Assembly (NCBI GenBank): GCA_038532735.1
Contig: JBCBAC010000001.1
Coordinates: forward strand, 186,001 to 250,000
DNA length: 64,000 bases
From: JAHTBL01 sp038532735
GTDB taxonomy: Bacteria; Pseudomonadota; Alphaproteobacteria; Rhodobacterales; Rhodobacteraceae
Reading direction: 5' to 3'
This document shows, in pieces, positions 34,421-43,653 of the stretch. Positions within the stretch are counted from its first letter, which is position 1, and every line of letters begins with the position of its first letter. Under the pieces are notes generated by a model. That model did not search any database and was not told the origin of the DNA. It saw only the letters and a list, made by a program, of their open reading frames with translations. A program made the translations under genes and the position numbers.

Positions 34421-35521
34421 ATGATGCTCGATGCCAAATCCAGCGCTGCCTTGACGGACCTTGCCCCGATGGAGGCGACTTGCCCCATCCATGCAGACGC
34501 GGATCACCCGAAGGTGCCGCCTGCGCGCACAGGTATCTTGTTGGCAAACCTTGGGACTCCCGACAATTACGACTACTGGTCCATGCGCCGGTATCTGAAC
34601 GAGTTTTTGTCCGACCGCCGGGTCATCGATTACTCGCCTTGGATCTGGCAACCACTGCTGCAGTTGATCATTTTGACGAAGCGTCCGTTCTCATCAGGGG
34701 CGGCGTACAAATCGATCTGGAACCATGAGGCGGGCGAGAGCCCGCTGATGACGATCACCAAGGATCAGACGGCCAAGATCAAAGACGCGATGCATGAGCG
34801 GTACGGCGATCAAGTTATGGTTGATTTCTGCATGCGCTACGGCAATCCCTCGACCAAATCCAAGGTGCGCGCCATGCGGGAGGCTGGATGTCAGCGCATC
34901 CTCTTCTTCCCGCTCTACCCGCATTATGCCGGCGCGACCTCGGCCACGGCGAATGACGAGTTTTTCCGTTCTCTGACCCATGAAAAGTGGCAGCCGGCTG
35001 TCCGCACGGTTCCGGCTTATTTCGATAACCCAAAATATATCGACGCCCTCGCCCAATCCATTGAGCGCACTTATGCAGAGATGGAGAGCAAGCCCGATAT
35101 CTTGGTGTGCTCATATCACGGTGTGCCTAAGCGCTACCTGATGGAAGGCGACCCCTATCACTGCCAATGTCAGAAAACGACGCGCCTTTTGAAAGAGCGT
35201 CTAGGCTGGGCCGATACTGATATCGTGACGACATTCCAAAGCCGGTTTGGCCCCGAAGAGTGGCTGAAGCCCTACACGGTGGAAGAGGTCGCGCGTCTTG
35301 CTGAAGAAGGCAAGAAGAAGATCGCCGTATGCGCGCCTGCCTTCTCGGCCGATTGCATCGAGACGCTGGAAGAGATCAACGAAGAGATCAAGGAAAGTTT
35401 CGAAGAGGCGGGCGGCGAAGAGTTTACCTATATTCCCTGCCTCAACGATGATGATGCGCATATTGAGGCTCTGTCATCCGTGATTGACGACAATCTTGCA
35501 GGTTGGTTGAAGCGCCCCTGA
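34421..35521 (+). CDS. hemH: Ferrochelatase
   Basis: 366 residues from tandem ATGs at 34421 and 34424. Inserts iron into protoporphyrin IX, the last step of haem synthesis. GILLANLGTPDNYDYW, FCMRYGNPS, CSYHGVPKRYL (the catalytic histidine) and FQSRFGPEEWLKPYT are all present. The N-terminal ~35 residues precede the family core and include a cysteine. The AT-rich 60 bases upstream probably carry the promoter. Confidence 0.96.
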   Translation: MMLDAKSSAALTDLAPMEATCPIHADADHPKVPPARTGILLANLGTPDNYDYWSMRRYLNEFLSDRRVIDYSPWIWQPLLQLIILTKRPFSSGAAYKSIWNHEAGESPLMTITKDQTAKIKDAMHERYGDQVMVDFCMRYGNPSTKSKVRAMREAGCQRILFFPLYPHYAGATSATANDEFFRSLTHEKWQPAVRTVPAYFDNPKYIDALAQSIERTYAEMESKPDILVCSYHGVPKRYLMEGDPYHCQCQKTTRLLKERLGWADTDIVTTFQSRFGPEEWLKPYTVEEVARLAEEGKKKIAVCAPAFSADCIETLEEINEEIKESFEEAGGEEFTYIPCLNDDDAHIEALSSVIDDNLAGWLKRP

Positions 35522-35551
35522 TTGGCAGGCGATGTCATGTGCTTTGAAAAG

Positions 35552-35598
35552 TGTTCTGTTCGAGAGCCCTGACGCAATACAGGGTTTTGATCAGAACA
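35552..35598 (+). terminator. Nested hairpin after hemH
   Basis: An outer 7-bp stem TGTTCTG (35552-35558) / CAGAACA (35592-35598) encloses an inner CCCTG (35567-35571) / CAGGG (35580-35584), and TTTT follows the inner stem. Likely a weak terminator or mRNA 3' structure for hemH. A stronger terminator lies 80 bases further on. Confidence 0.4.
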
Positions 35599-35677
35599 GG
35601 CGTGGACGTAACGATCAACGGTCCCATTCACACAAACCCAAAGCAGATCTGAGGGCGTGATGCTGTTCGACAAATAA

Positions 35678-35709
35678 AAAAGGCGGTGGAAAACTCCACC
35701 GCCTTTTTG
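35678..35709. terminator. Strong bidirectional intrinsic terminator
   Basis: A perfect 14-bp stem AAAAAGGCGGTGGA (35678-35691) / TCCACCGCCTTTTT (35696-35709) with an AAAC loop. T-rich on both strands, so it can end hemH transcripts from the left and the small-protein gene (stop at 35728) from the right. Confidence 0.9.
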
Positions 35710-35727
35710 AGTAGTATGTCGCTAAAC

Positions 35728-35910
35728 TTAGCTGGATGCAGCAGCAGCCACGATTGCCAGCAGCAGAAGCGGGATGATGATGCCGCCAGCGGAAGTGCCG
35801 GACTGCTCTTCAACGATCACTTCGGGCTCCACGATGGGATCCGACATTGCACCTGCATAAGCGGTGGAAGCAGCAGCGGTAAACGCAGCAGCGAGAACAA
35901 GTTTCTTCAT
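35728..35910 (-). CDS. Small exported/membrane protein, 60 residues, unknown function
   Basis: From ATG 35910 with a GGAGG ribosome site. The signal peptide KKLVLAAAFTAAASTAYA is followed by an acidic stretch EPEVIVEEQ and a C-terminal hydrophobic segment (IIIPLLLLAIVAAAASS). A single-gene unit ended by the bidirectional terminator. Similar proteins seem common in roseobacters, but no function is known to me. Confidence 0.75.
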   Translation of the reverse strand: MKKLVLAAAFTAAASTAYAGAMSDPIVEPEVIVEEQSGTSAGGIIIPLLLLAIVAAAASS

Positions 35911-36056
35911 GTTAACCTCCAGATATTGCCTGAGCACGTTGTTCATTGAGGACGTGCAGGCACCCAAGACTGTACCTCGTAAGGCCTTCTAAGCAGGAAG
36001 TTTTGGCAAATGCAAACCCATCTTGGCCATCTTCCCGCCCAGAACACGCCATGTCG

Positions 36057-36644
36057 TCAAATAAGCAACACTTGTGTACCCACGCCGGTCAGCGCGTAAA
36101 GCTCTTGGATATGCTCATTATAAAGGCCGATACAGCCGTTGGACGATCTGCGCCCGATTTTGCGCGTGTCATGTGTCCCATGGATTCGATAATATGTCCA
36201 AGACAGGTAAAGCGCGTGCGTGCCCAACGGATTGTCAGGGCCTGGACCAACAAAGTCCGGCCATTCGGGATTGCGCTTCTTCATGGCTGGGGTCGGGCGC
36301 CAGCTTGGGCCCTCGACCTTGCGTACAACACTCGTCCGTCCCGTGCGCGTCAGATCATCGGTCAGCGGCACCGAAGTCGGGTAGAGCTTGTAGATCGACT
36401 GATCTGCGGACCAAAAATGCAACGCGCGTGACGTTGTGTCCACCAGACACGCGCCCCCTTTGAGATTGCTGAAATAGGGGCGCCAGTCCAGAGACCGGAA
36501 CGACGAGATGTTACGGCGCACGATCTCGACCGGCTCCTCCATTTGCGTGGTGTTCTCGGTTTGCGCGCGTGCAGGAACAGCACCAGCGCCCAACGCGGCG
36601 GCTCCGGTAGCAAGAAATGCACGTCTGTCGAATGAGTTGGCCAT
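36057..36644 (-). CDS. L,D-transpeptidase (YkuD family), twin-arginine-like signal
   Basis: 195 residues. A signal with RRAFLATGAAALGAG and a cleavage near VPARAQ leads to a YkuD domain. Catalytic residues are H155 in IHGTHD and C171 in SSNGCIG, with SSN before the cysteine as in the family. It makes 3-3 peptidoglycan crosslinks or attaches proteins to the wall. Divergent from the CAP-domain lipoprotein gene, whose start is 160 bases away. Confidence 0.9.
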   Translation of the reverse strand: MANSFDRRAFLATGAAALGAGAVPARAQTENTTQMEEPVEIVRRNISSFRSLDWRPYFSNLKGGACLVDTTSRALHFWSADQSIYKLYPTSVPLTDDLTRTGRTSVVRKVEGPSWRPTPAMKKRNPEWPDFVGPGPDNPLGTHALYLSWTYYRIHGTHDTRKIGRRSSNGCIGLYNEHIQELYALTGVGTQVLLI

Positions 36645-36804
36645 CGGGTCACTCCCTCTTCACGGTTAATTGATGCAGACATATGACCGGAAAGCCTCAG
36701 TCGCAAATCAAAGAAGCGTTAGATCGCCGATTTCAAATGAAAGCGGGTTTGATCTGCAACGGCCTTACGATAGGGATTTCCGGAAACTTCGGTCAGGTGG
36801 GCAA

Positions 36805-37377
36805 ATGTTGCGTCTTACACTTATTCTTGTCTCGTCTCTTTTCGTGCTGTCGGCTTGCACAGCACCCAGCGGGACATCAAGCGGCGCACAGGAACGGCGC
36901 GGAAATTTCAAGATCACCGCGCGCGAGAGCAATCGCATTCAATTCCGCGTTCTCGATTCGATCAATGTGATCCGCCAGAACGCCAATGTTGGCCCAGTCG
37001 AACTGAACGCGCAGCTAAATGCCGCTGCCGCCACCCATTCCCGCGATATGTCGGTCCAGAACCGTCCGTGGCACTTCGGGTCTGACGGATCGTCGCCTTT
37101 AGACCGTGTTCGTCGCGTCGGCTATACCGGAGCGCTTGTGGGCGAGAATATTTCGGAAACCTATGAGAGCGATCTGGATACGCTGGCTGCCTGGATGCAG
37201 AAGCCCGACACGCGCCGCACAATCCTTGATCCCAACGCACGCGATCTGGGTTTTGCCTGGTTCCAAGAACCCAACGGCAAGATCTGGTGGACGCTTGTAA
37301 TGGGCAATCCGGCACGTTCGGCGCCTGTCGTTACACCGAATCCACCGGCAGACCAGGGCCCACCGGCCCGTGGTTAA
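36805..37377 (+). CDS. CAP-domain (SCP/PR-1) lipoprotein
   Basis: 190 residues from ATG 36805 with an AGGTGGG ribosome site. The frame is open to 36670 but lacks a ribosome site there. A lipobox LSAC places the modified cysteine at C18. The CAP domain shows LNAAAATHSRDMSVQ and GENIS, with WWTLVMG near the end. CAP proteins are extracellular and of mostly unknown function in bacteria. Its last bases overlap the stop of the second L,D-transpeptidase on the other strand. Confidence 0.83.
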   Translation: MLRLTLILVSSLFVLSACTAPSGTSSGAQERRGNFKITARESNRIQFRVLDSINVIRQNANVGPVELNAQLNAAAATHSRDMSVQNRPWHFGSDGSSPLDRVRRVGYTGALVGENISETYESDLDTLAAWMQKPDTRRTILDPNARDLGFAWFQEPNGKIWWTLVMGNPARSAPVVTPNPPADQGPPARG

Positions 37378-37871
37378 GGCAGGATTGTAATCGGCGTTCC
37401 GTTCGGCACCATGGCGTAGATATCCTCCATTTCCCGGTCGGTGACCGCGATACAGCCCCAAGTCCAATCAGATTTAGGGTTTTTGATGTCAGGCCCACGG
37501 CCATGGATGAAGATATCGCCCCCGGGCTTTTCCCCAAGCAGAAACGCTTCCAGGCGGTCTTCGGCATTGGGATAGTCGATCCCGATTGACAGGTGGAACC
37601 GGCTGTTGGGGTTCCGGCGGTCAATTGTGTAGTTGCCCTCGGGCGTTTTGCCGTCCCCTTCGATCTTCTTGTCGCCTTCCGGCGCGAAACCAAGGTCGAA
37701 GTCATACTTTTTCAGAATCTGGTCATGATGCATCAGGAACATCTCGCGACGTTCCTTGTAGACGAAAATCCGCGTGACCTCTGGCCCGTTATAAGTCTTG
37801 AATTTCGATGGGGAGCACGCCGAAAGCGTCACCAACACCGCCATCACTGTGATGAGTTTCAAAAAACGCAT
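37374..37871 (-). CDS. L,D-transpeptidase (YkuD family) lipoprotein
   Basis: 165 residues from ATG 37871. Lipobox LSAC with C19. The YkuD domain has FIHGRGPD with H123 and TWGCIAV with C140, which differs from the first transpeptidase. The core FVYKERREMFLMHHDQILKKY is typical of the ErfK-type group. It follows the sodium channel gene by 63 bases on the same strand. Confidence 0.9.
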   Translation of the reverse strand: MRFLKLITVMAVLVTLSACSPSKFKTYNGPEVTRIFVYKERREMFLMHHDQILKKYDFDLGFAPEGDKKIEGDGKTPEGNYTIDRRNPNSRFHLSIGIDYPNAEDRLEAFLLGEKPGGDIFIHGRGPDIKNPKSDWTWGCIAVTDREMEDIYAMVPNGTPITILP

Positions 37872-37934
37872 TATCTGCCCGTGCCCGAATGTTTTTTGTT
37901 TTGCCGTTCGCATACAGCAAAACAGGGCAGTGGA

Positions 37935-38699
37935 CTAGGACTTATCCAACCGTTTCTCGATCGCCTCAAGCCGGGCCAGCACCTTGTCGCGATAGGCGTC
38001 CGTGCGCTCGTTTTCCTCAGCCGAATGCGCGTCTTGCATGGAATTCACAATTAGACCAACCAGCAAGTTCACCACGGCGAAGGTTGTCACCATGATGAAC
38101 GGCACAAAGAAGAGCCACGCGTAGGGGTAAACCTCCATCACCGGGCGGACAATGCCCATGGACCAGCTTTCCAGCGTCATGATCTGAAACAGCGAATAGG
38201 CCGACGCGCCAAGGCTGCCGAACCAATCCGGAAATTGCGTGCCAAACAGCTTGGTCGCCATGACCGCACCGATATAGAAGATGATCCCCATCAAGAGGAA
38301 AACCGATCCCATGCCGGGCAGGGCAGTCACGAAACCTTCGACCACCCGGCGTAGGCGGGGTGCGGCGGAGATAACGCGCAGGACCCGCAAAATGCGCAGC
38401 GCCCGCAGAACGGAGAAGCCTTGCGTCGCAGGCACCAATGACACCGCGATGATTGCGAAGTCAAAGAGGTTCCAGCCGGATTTGAAGAACCGCCCGCCAT
38501 AGGCAATCAGCTTAAGAACAAGCTCAACCACGAAAATGGCAAGGCACAGCTTATCAAGCGCAAGGATCAAAGATCCAAAGGACGCCATCAACTGTTGGGA
38601 GGTCTCCATCCCCAAAAGGACGGCATTGAACAGAATGACGCCGATGATCCCGTTGCGCACGATCGGGCGTTCCAAAAAAGCTTCGAGTTGTGCGCGCAT
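37935..38699 (-). CDS. One-domain voltage-gated sodium channel (NavBac type)
   Basis: 254 residues from ATG 38699 with an AAGGACGGG ribosome site. A frame to 38804 runs back into the methyltransferase gene. Six transmembrane segments. S4 at about 95-118 has the repeated arginines FSVLRALRILRVLRVI. The selectivity filter TLESWSM is at 175-181, the same as in NavAb and marine roseobacter channels, so sodium selectivity is expected. S6 FVPFIMVTTFAVVNLLVGLIV leads into a charged coiled-coil tail (224-254) that would tetramerise the channel. Confidence 0.93.
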   Translation of the reverse strand: MRAQLEAFLERPIVRNGIIGVILFNAVLLGMETSQQLMASFGSLILALDKLCLAIFVVELVLKLIAYGGRFFKSGWNLFDFAIIAVSLVPATQGFSVLRALRILRVLRVISAAPRLRRVVEGFVTALPGMGSVFLLMGIIFYIGAVMATKLFGTQFPDWFGSLGASAYSLFQIMTLESWSMGIVRPVMEVYPYAWLFFVPFIMVTTFAVVNLLVGLIVNSMQDAHSAEENERTDAYRDKVLARLEAIEKRLDKS

Positions 38700-38719
38700 T
38701 GTCCCGTCCTTGTCGCGTG

Positions 38720-39946
38720 TTAGACGCTCATATCGGTCCGGGTGAAGCTGGCTGCAAGCTCCACATGAGGGGACCAGCGGAATTGATCCACGACTGTGAC
38801 CCAATTCAAGCGGTATCCACCATCAATGAGCAGTTTTGCATCACGCGCGAAAGTCACGGGGTTGCAGGACACAAAAGCGACTCGGGCGATGTTAGAGCCT
38901 ATGAAATGCCGGGTTTGTGCTTCGGCCCCGGCGCGCGGGGGGTCGATCACGGCCGTATCGAAAGGCGCAAGCTCACCCGCATCAAGGGGTCTGCGAAAAA
39001 GGTCCCGCGTCTCTGTCGTGACTTTCTTGAGCCTTTGCGACATGCGCCAACCGGCGTCCAGCGCCTCCATCATCTCAGGCACGGCTTCGATGGCATGGAC
39101 AGGCGCGCATCTGGCCAGCGGCAACGCAAAAGTGCCGCAACCCGCAAAGAGATCAAGGATCGCTGTTGCGCCTTGCGTCGCCTCTTCGACAGCGGCCAGG
39201 AGCGTTTTCTCACCATGCTTTGTCGCTTGTAGAAACGCGCCGGGGGGCGGGATCACGCTGACATCGCCGAAGTGCTGCGTGGGTGCGGCGCGGGTCAGCA
39301 ACAGCTCCCCATTCCAGCTAAGCCGCGCAAGCTGTGCGTCCTGGGCGAATTGCGCCATCTCAAAGCGCAGGGCATCGGTCATCTCTTTTGCGCCATCGAC
39401 GGCCAGATCAAGACCGGCATCCGCCGCAGTGACGGTATAAGACACTTCGCCCTTGCGGGAGGCGATCTGGACCGTAAGCGTCTCCAACGCAGGCAAAAGC
39501 GCAAGAATCTGCGGCACCAGCACCTGGCAATCCGGCACCGGTGTCAGCGTATTAGAGCCGCGCGCATGAAGGCCCACAATTGCGCCTTTCTTGGTACGCC
39601 GCCCGGACAGTTTCGCTCGCCGACGGGCGTTGGGTTGCGAGGTCTCGATCCCCCGAATATCAGCCGAAATGCCTTGCGCAGCCAAAGCCGTACGGACGAC
39701 ATTCACCTTCCAGTCCTCAACGAATTCCGCATCCGCATGCTGCAAGGCACAGCCACCGCATGCATTGTAATGGCGACAAGGCGCTTTCACGCGATGCTCG
39801 GACGGTGTGACGATCTTGGGGACCGCCAAAACGCCATCTTTGACAGCGCCTTCGACAATCTCACCGGGTAAGGTGCGTGGCACGAAAACCGGGCCCTCGG
39901 CGATTCCGTCACCCAAATGGCCCAGCCGCACAATTTTTAGGCTCAT
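38720..39946 (-). CDS. 23S rRNA (uracil-5)-methyltransferase-type RNA methyltransferase
   Basis: 408 residues of the TrmA/RlmCD family. A short N-terminal TRAM-like region (VRLGHLGDGIAEGPVFVPRTLPGE) is followed by the iron-sulfur motif with C-x5-CGGC (CRHYNACGGCALQH), and IDPPRAG and VSCNPVTFARD with the catalytic cysteine. Methylates a uridine in 23S rRNA. Which site (1939 or 747) cannot be told. ATG overlaps the ABC transporter stop by 4 bases. Confidence 0.9.
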   Translation of the reverse strand: MSLKIVRLGHLGDGIAEGPVFVPRTLPGEIVEGAVKDGVLAVPKIVTPSEHRVKAPCRHYNACGGCALQHADAEFVEDWKVNVVRTALAAQGISADIRGIETSQPNARRRAKLSGRRTKKGAIVGLHARGSNTLTPVPDCQVLVPQILALLPALETLTVQIASRKGEVSYTVTAADAGLDLAVDGAKEMTDALRFEMAQFAQDAQLARLSWNGELLLTRAAPTQHFGDVSVIPPPGAFLQATKHGEKTLLAAVEEATQGATAILDLFAGCGTFALPLARCAPVHAIEAVPEMMEALDAGWRMSQRLKKVTTETRDLFRRPLDAGELAPFDTAVIDPPRAGAEAQTRHFIGSNIARVAFVSCNPVTFARDAKLLIDGGYRLNWVTVVDQFRWSPHVELAASFTRTDMSV

Positions 39947-41775
39947 TCCGCCGCCTCTTTCGCCGTGATGAAACCCCCTGATTGCCGCTGCCAGTAGCGC
40001 GCGTAAAGCCCTTCTTGGGCAAGCAGCGTCTCATGTGTGCCTTCTTCGACAATGCGACCCTCGTCCAGCACGATAATGCGGTCCATCTGGCTGAGCGTGG
40101 AGAGACGATGCGCGATGGCAAGCACGGTCTTGCCTTCCATCACGCGCTCTAATGCGGTCTGGATCGCAGCCTCGACCTCGCTATCAAGCGCGCTTGTCGC
40201 CTCGTCCAGCACTAGAACCGGCGCGTCTTTCAGAATAGCGCGGGCGAGGGCGATCCGCTGGCGTTGCCCACCCGACAGCTTGACGCCCCGCTCCCCAAGA
40301 TGCGCGTCATAGCCTTCGCGGCCCATATGGTCCTTGAGCTTTTCGATGAACTCATGCGCTTCGGCCCGCTTTGCGGCAGAGATCACAGCGTCTATATCCG
40401 CATCAGGGCGCCCGTAGAGGATATTGTCGCGCGCAGAGCGATTGAACATCGCGGTTTCCTGCGTGACCATCCCGATATTGTGGCGCAGGTCGTTCTGAGA
40501 CAGCGTCCGCACATCATGCCCATCCAGCAAAACGACCCCTTTTTCGGTGTCATAGAGCCGCAAAAGCAGCGCGACCAAGGTTGACTTCCCGGCGCCGGAG
40601 GCACCCACGATCCCCAGCTTTTCGCCGGGAGCGATCTTGAGCGAGACACCGGACAGTCCGCCCGCATTCCCGCCATAAGCAAAATCGAGGTCGCGAAATT
40701 CGATGGCTCCGGTGGCGGTGTTCAGCTTTGTCGGTGCCTCTGGATCCGTCAGTTCATGCGGCGGTGTGAGCGTGCGCATCCCGTCTTCGACCTCGCCGAC
40801 ATTTGCGTAGATGCCCAGCAGCGTGAAGCTGACCCAGCCGGTCATCTGGGCCAACCGGATGGATATCGCACCCGCCGCTGCGATATCTCCGGCGCTCGCC
40901 TGACCGATGGACCAGAAATGCAGCGACGTGCCGACCAGCAAGACCGGCAATGTCCCCGCCAAGGCGATCAGCGACAGACGAAACTTGGCCGAGAATATGC
41001 CTTGCGCGATCGACTTCTCGCGAAAGTTGGCCATCGCGCCCAGCGCGGCCTGATCCTCGTGATCGTCATGGGCGAACAGCTTGACCGTTTTTATGTTGGT
41101 GACCGTGTCGACGATCTGCCCAGTCACGATGGCACGCGCACCCGCGCGTGCAGCAGACAAAACGCGGATCCGGGGCATGAACGAACCGATCAACCCAATA
41201 TAAACGATAAGCCAGATCACCAGAATGAGCGACACGGTCGAGTTCACAGCCGTCAGCAAAACTGCCGACCCGACCAGGGAGGCAAGCGCGAAGGCCATCA
41301 CGTTAATGCATTCCACCGCGACATCCGACATTGCCCGCGCGCATTGCATCTGCTTTTGCGCGATGCGGCCGGCGAAATCGTTGTCGAAAAAGCCGACTGA
41401 TTGACCCAGTGTCCAGCGATGCAGGCGCGAGTTGACCAGCGGGATCAGGTTGGACGCCACGACGACATTGCTCATCAAAGCGCCGACCCCAGCCCAAAGT
41501 GGGCGGAAGATCAGGAAGAAGAAGAGCGCCCAAAGGAAGAGCGCGCTGTTGTCAGCGAAGACAGTCGCAGGCTCTGCGCTGAGCGCCGCGTCAACGACCC
41601 AGCCGAGGAAAAGCGCGCTGACGACCTCAAGCACACCCGTGATAGAGGACACGATTGCCGCAAGCCCCATCACAGGCCACGCACCAGAGAGCCCCCAGCC
41701 AAAGAAGCGTAACAGCGTACGCGGGGGTGGGCCTTCGGACGGCTGAAACGCATCAATCCAGTCATAAATCTTCAT
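39943..41775 (-). CDS. ABC exporter half-transporter (second of pair)
   Basis: 610 residues: six-helix membrane domain fused to an ATPase. Walker A GASGAGKS, signature LSGGQRQR, Walker B VLVLDEATSALD with the catalytic glutamate, and an H-loop in AIAHRLSTL. Overlaps the previous ABC gene by 4 bases. With it, a likely heterodimeric exporter of lipids or drugs. Neither ATPase appears degenerate. Confidence 0.9.
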   Translation of the reverse strand: MKIYDWIDAFQPSEGPPPRTLLRFFGWGLSGAWPVMGLAAIVSSITGVLEVVSALFLGWVVDAALSAEPATVFADNSALFLWALFFFLIFRPLWAGVGALMSNVVVASNLIPLVNSRLHRWTLGQSVGFFDNDFAGRIAQKQMQCARAMSDVAVECINVMAFALASLVGSAVLLTAVNSTVSLILVIWLIVYIGLIGSFMPRIRVLSAARAGARAIVTGQIVDTVTNIKTVKLFAHDDHEDQAALGAMANFREKSIAQGIFSAKFRLSLIALAGTLPVLLVGTSLHFWSIGQASAGDIAAAGAISIRLAQMTGWVSFTLLGIYANVGEVEDGMRTLTPPHELTDPEAPTKLNTATGAIEFRDLDFAYGGNAGGLSGVSLKIAPGEKLGIVGASGAGKSTLVALLLRLYDTEKGVVLLDGHDVRTLSQNDLRHNIGMVTQETAMFNRSARDNILYGRPDADIDAVISAAKRAEAHEFIEKLKDHMGREGYDAHLGERGVKLSGGQRQRIALARAILKDAPVLVLDEATSALDSEVEAAIQTALERVMEGKTVLAIAHRLSTLSQMDRIIVLDEGRIVEEGTHETLLAQEGLYARYWQRQSGGFITAKEAAE

Positions 41776-43613
41776 TCGGCGGCCTGCGTGTTGATGAACC
41801 CGCCGGACTGGCGCTGCCAGAACGCGTGATAGAGCCCGCCCTTCGCTAGAAGTGCTTCGTGATCGCCTTCCTCAACGATCTTGCCATCATCCAGAACAAG
41901 GATGCGGTCCATCTGCGAAATCGTGGACAGGCGGTGCGCGATGGCGATCACGGTCTTGCCTTCCATCATACCGTAAAGCGTCTTCTGGATTTCGGCCTCG
42001 ACCTCGCTGTCCAAGGCGCTTGTGGCTTCGTCCAGCAGAAGGATCGGCGCGTCTTTCAGAATGGCGCGGGCGAGGGTGATCCGCTGGCGTTGCCCACCGG
42101 ACAGTTTCACGCCACGCTCGCCGACATGCGCGTCGTAACCCTTGCGCCCTTTCTGGTCTTCAAGGTCGAGAATGAACGCATGCGCCTCGGCCTGCCGCGC
42201 GGCTTCCAGCATCTCGTCCCCGGTCGCGTCGGGGCGACCGTACAGGATGTTCTCGCGGACAGAGCGATGCAGCAATGCGCTATCTTGCTGAACGGTGCCG
42301 ATCACCGTGCGGAGGCTGTCTTGCTGCACCTTCGCAATATCCTGCCCGTCGATCAGAACGCACCCGTGATCAGGGTCGTAAAACCGCAAAAGCAGCTTGA
42401 TTAGGGTCGATTTCCCTGCGCCCGAGCGACCGATCAAACCGATCTTCTCACCGGATTTAATAGTCAGGTTCAGGTGATCCAAACCGCCCGCGCTGCGCCC
42501 GTAGTGATGCGACAGGTCAATAAGGTCGATCTGCCCTTTCGAAAGCACCAAGGGCTTTGCGTCCGGCGCATCAATCAGAGTGATTGGCTGAGCAATCGTC
42601 TCCATCCCTTCGGCAACAACGCCGAGGTTTCGGAAGAACGACGAAAGCGCCCACATAATCCAGCCCGTCATCGCATTCAACCGAAGTGTCAGCGCGGTCG
42701 CTGCCGCAATCACCCCGACAGAGGCGTTGCCCAGTGTCCAAAGCGCAACGGCCCAGCCGACGACACCGACGATAAGCAGGCCATTGAGCGTAACCAGCGA
42801 GACGTCCATGATCGTGTAAATCCGCATCTCCTTCTGAAAGGTGGTGCGGGTCTTCTCGATGGCCTCATAGGCGTAGTCGATCTCTCGATCATGGTGGGCG
42901 AACATCTTCACGGCGTGGATGTTTGTGTAGCTGTCGACAACCCGCCCCGTCACTTCAGAGCGCGCTTCTGACGCCGCCTTCGATGCAGGCTCCACCCGGC
43001 TGATCGTCCAACGGACAAGCGCGGCATAAAGTCCAAACCAGATGACAAGCGGCACAGCCAAACGCGGGTCGGCATTCATCAGAAGGATCGCGGCACCAAT
43101 GAAATAAGCGAGCGCAAAGGAGATTGCGTCGAAGACCTGGAAGACAACCTCCCCGGCAGCGGGGGGCGTCTGCATGATCCGGTTCGCGATACGCCCGGCA
43201 AAATCGTTCTCGAACCAGCCGACCGATTGGCGCAGAACATGGCGATGCGCTCGCCAGCGCACGAGCGTGCCGAAATTCGGCAGGATCGCATTGTTCAAAA
43301 GCAGAACATCCAGCGCTTGAAGGGCCGGGCGCAGGATGAGAATCGCAATCGCGACGAGGATCAGCTCCAGACCATTTTCAGCCCAGAACACGGCTGGTGT
43401 CGTCTCGGATAGAAGGTCGACCACGCGGCCCATGTAGAAAATCAGCGCGACCTCAACCGCGGCCACCACGACCGACATTAAGCCCGCGAAGACAAATATC
43501 TTTTTGAAAGGTTTGGAGTACTCGCGCAGGAACGGCCACAGCCGCGTGGGCGGCGTGTTGGTTTCCTCATACGGCGTATAAGGATCGACAAGCTGTTCAA
43601 AAAAGCGAAGCAC
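41772..43613 (-). CDS. ABC exporter half-transporter (first of pair)
   Basis: 613 residues from GTG 43613. LRFFEQLVDPYTPYEE is the usual N-terminus of this roseobacter family. Membrane domain, then Walker A GRSGAGKS, LSGGQRQR and ILLLDEATSALD. The tandem arrangement with a close paralogue and 4-base overlaps continues into the rRNA methyltransferase. Substrate unknown. Confidence 0.9.
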   Translation of the reverse strand: MLRFFEQLVDPYTPYEETNTPPTRLWPFLREYSKPFKKIFVFAGLMSVVVAAVEVALIFYMGRVVDLLSETTPAVFWAENGLELILVAIAILILRPALQALDVLLLNNAILPNFGTLVRWRAHRHVLRQSVGWFENDFAGRIANRIMQTPPAAGEVVFQVFDAISFALAYFIGAAILLMNADPRLAVPLVIWFGLYAALVRWTISRVEPASKAASEARSEVTGRVVDSYTNIHAVKMFAHHDREIDYAYEAIEKTRTTFQKEMRIYTIMDVSLVTLNGLLIVGVVGWAVALWTLGNASVGVIAAATALTLRLNAMTGWIMWALSSFFRNLGVVAEGMETIAQPITLIDAPDAKPLVLSKGQIDLIDLSHHYGRSAGGLDHLNLTIKSGEKIGLIGRSGAGKSTLIKLLLRFYDPDHGCVLIDGQDIAKVQQDSLRTVIGTVQQDSALLHRSVRENILYGRPDATGDEMLEAARQAEAHAFILDLEDQKGRKGYDAHVGERGVKLSGGQRQRITLARAILKDAPILLLDEATSALDSEVEAEIQKTLYGMMEGKTVIAIAHRLSTISQMDRILVLDDGKIVEEGDHEALLAKGGLYHAFWQRQSGGFINTQAAE

Positions 43614-43653
43614 GGGGGAGCGGCCTTCCGATTACCCCCATCATATAGAGCTA

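Noticed and set aside
36670..36804. An N-terminal extension of the CAP-domain lipoprotein
   Set aside because: It is not preceded by a ribosome site, and the lipoprotein signal begins exactly at ATG 36805.
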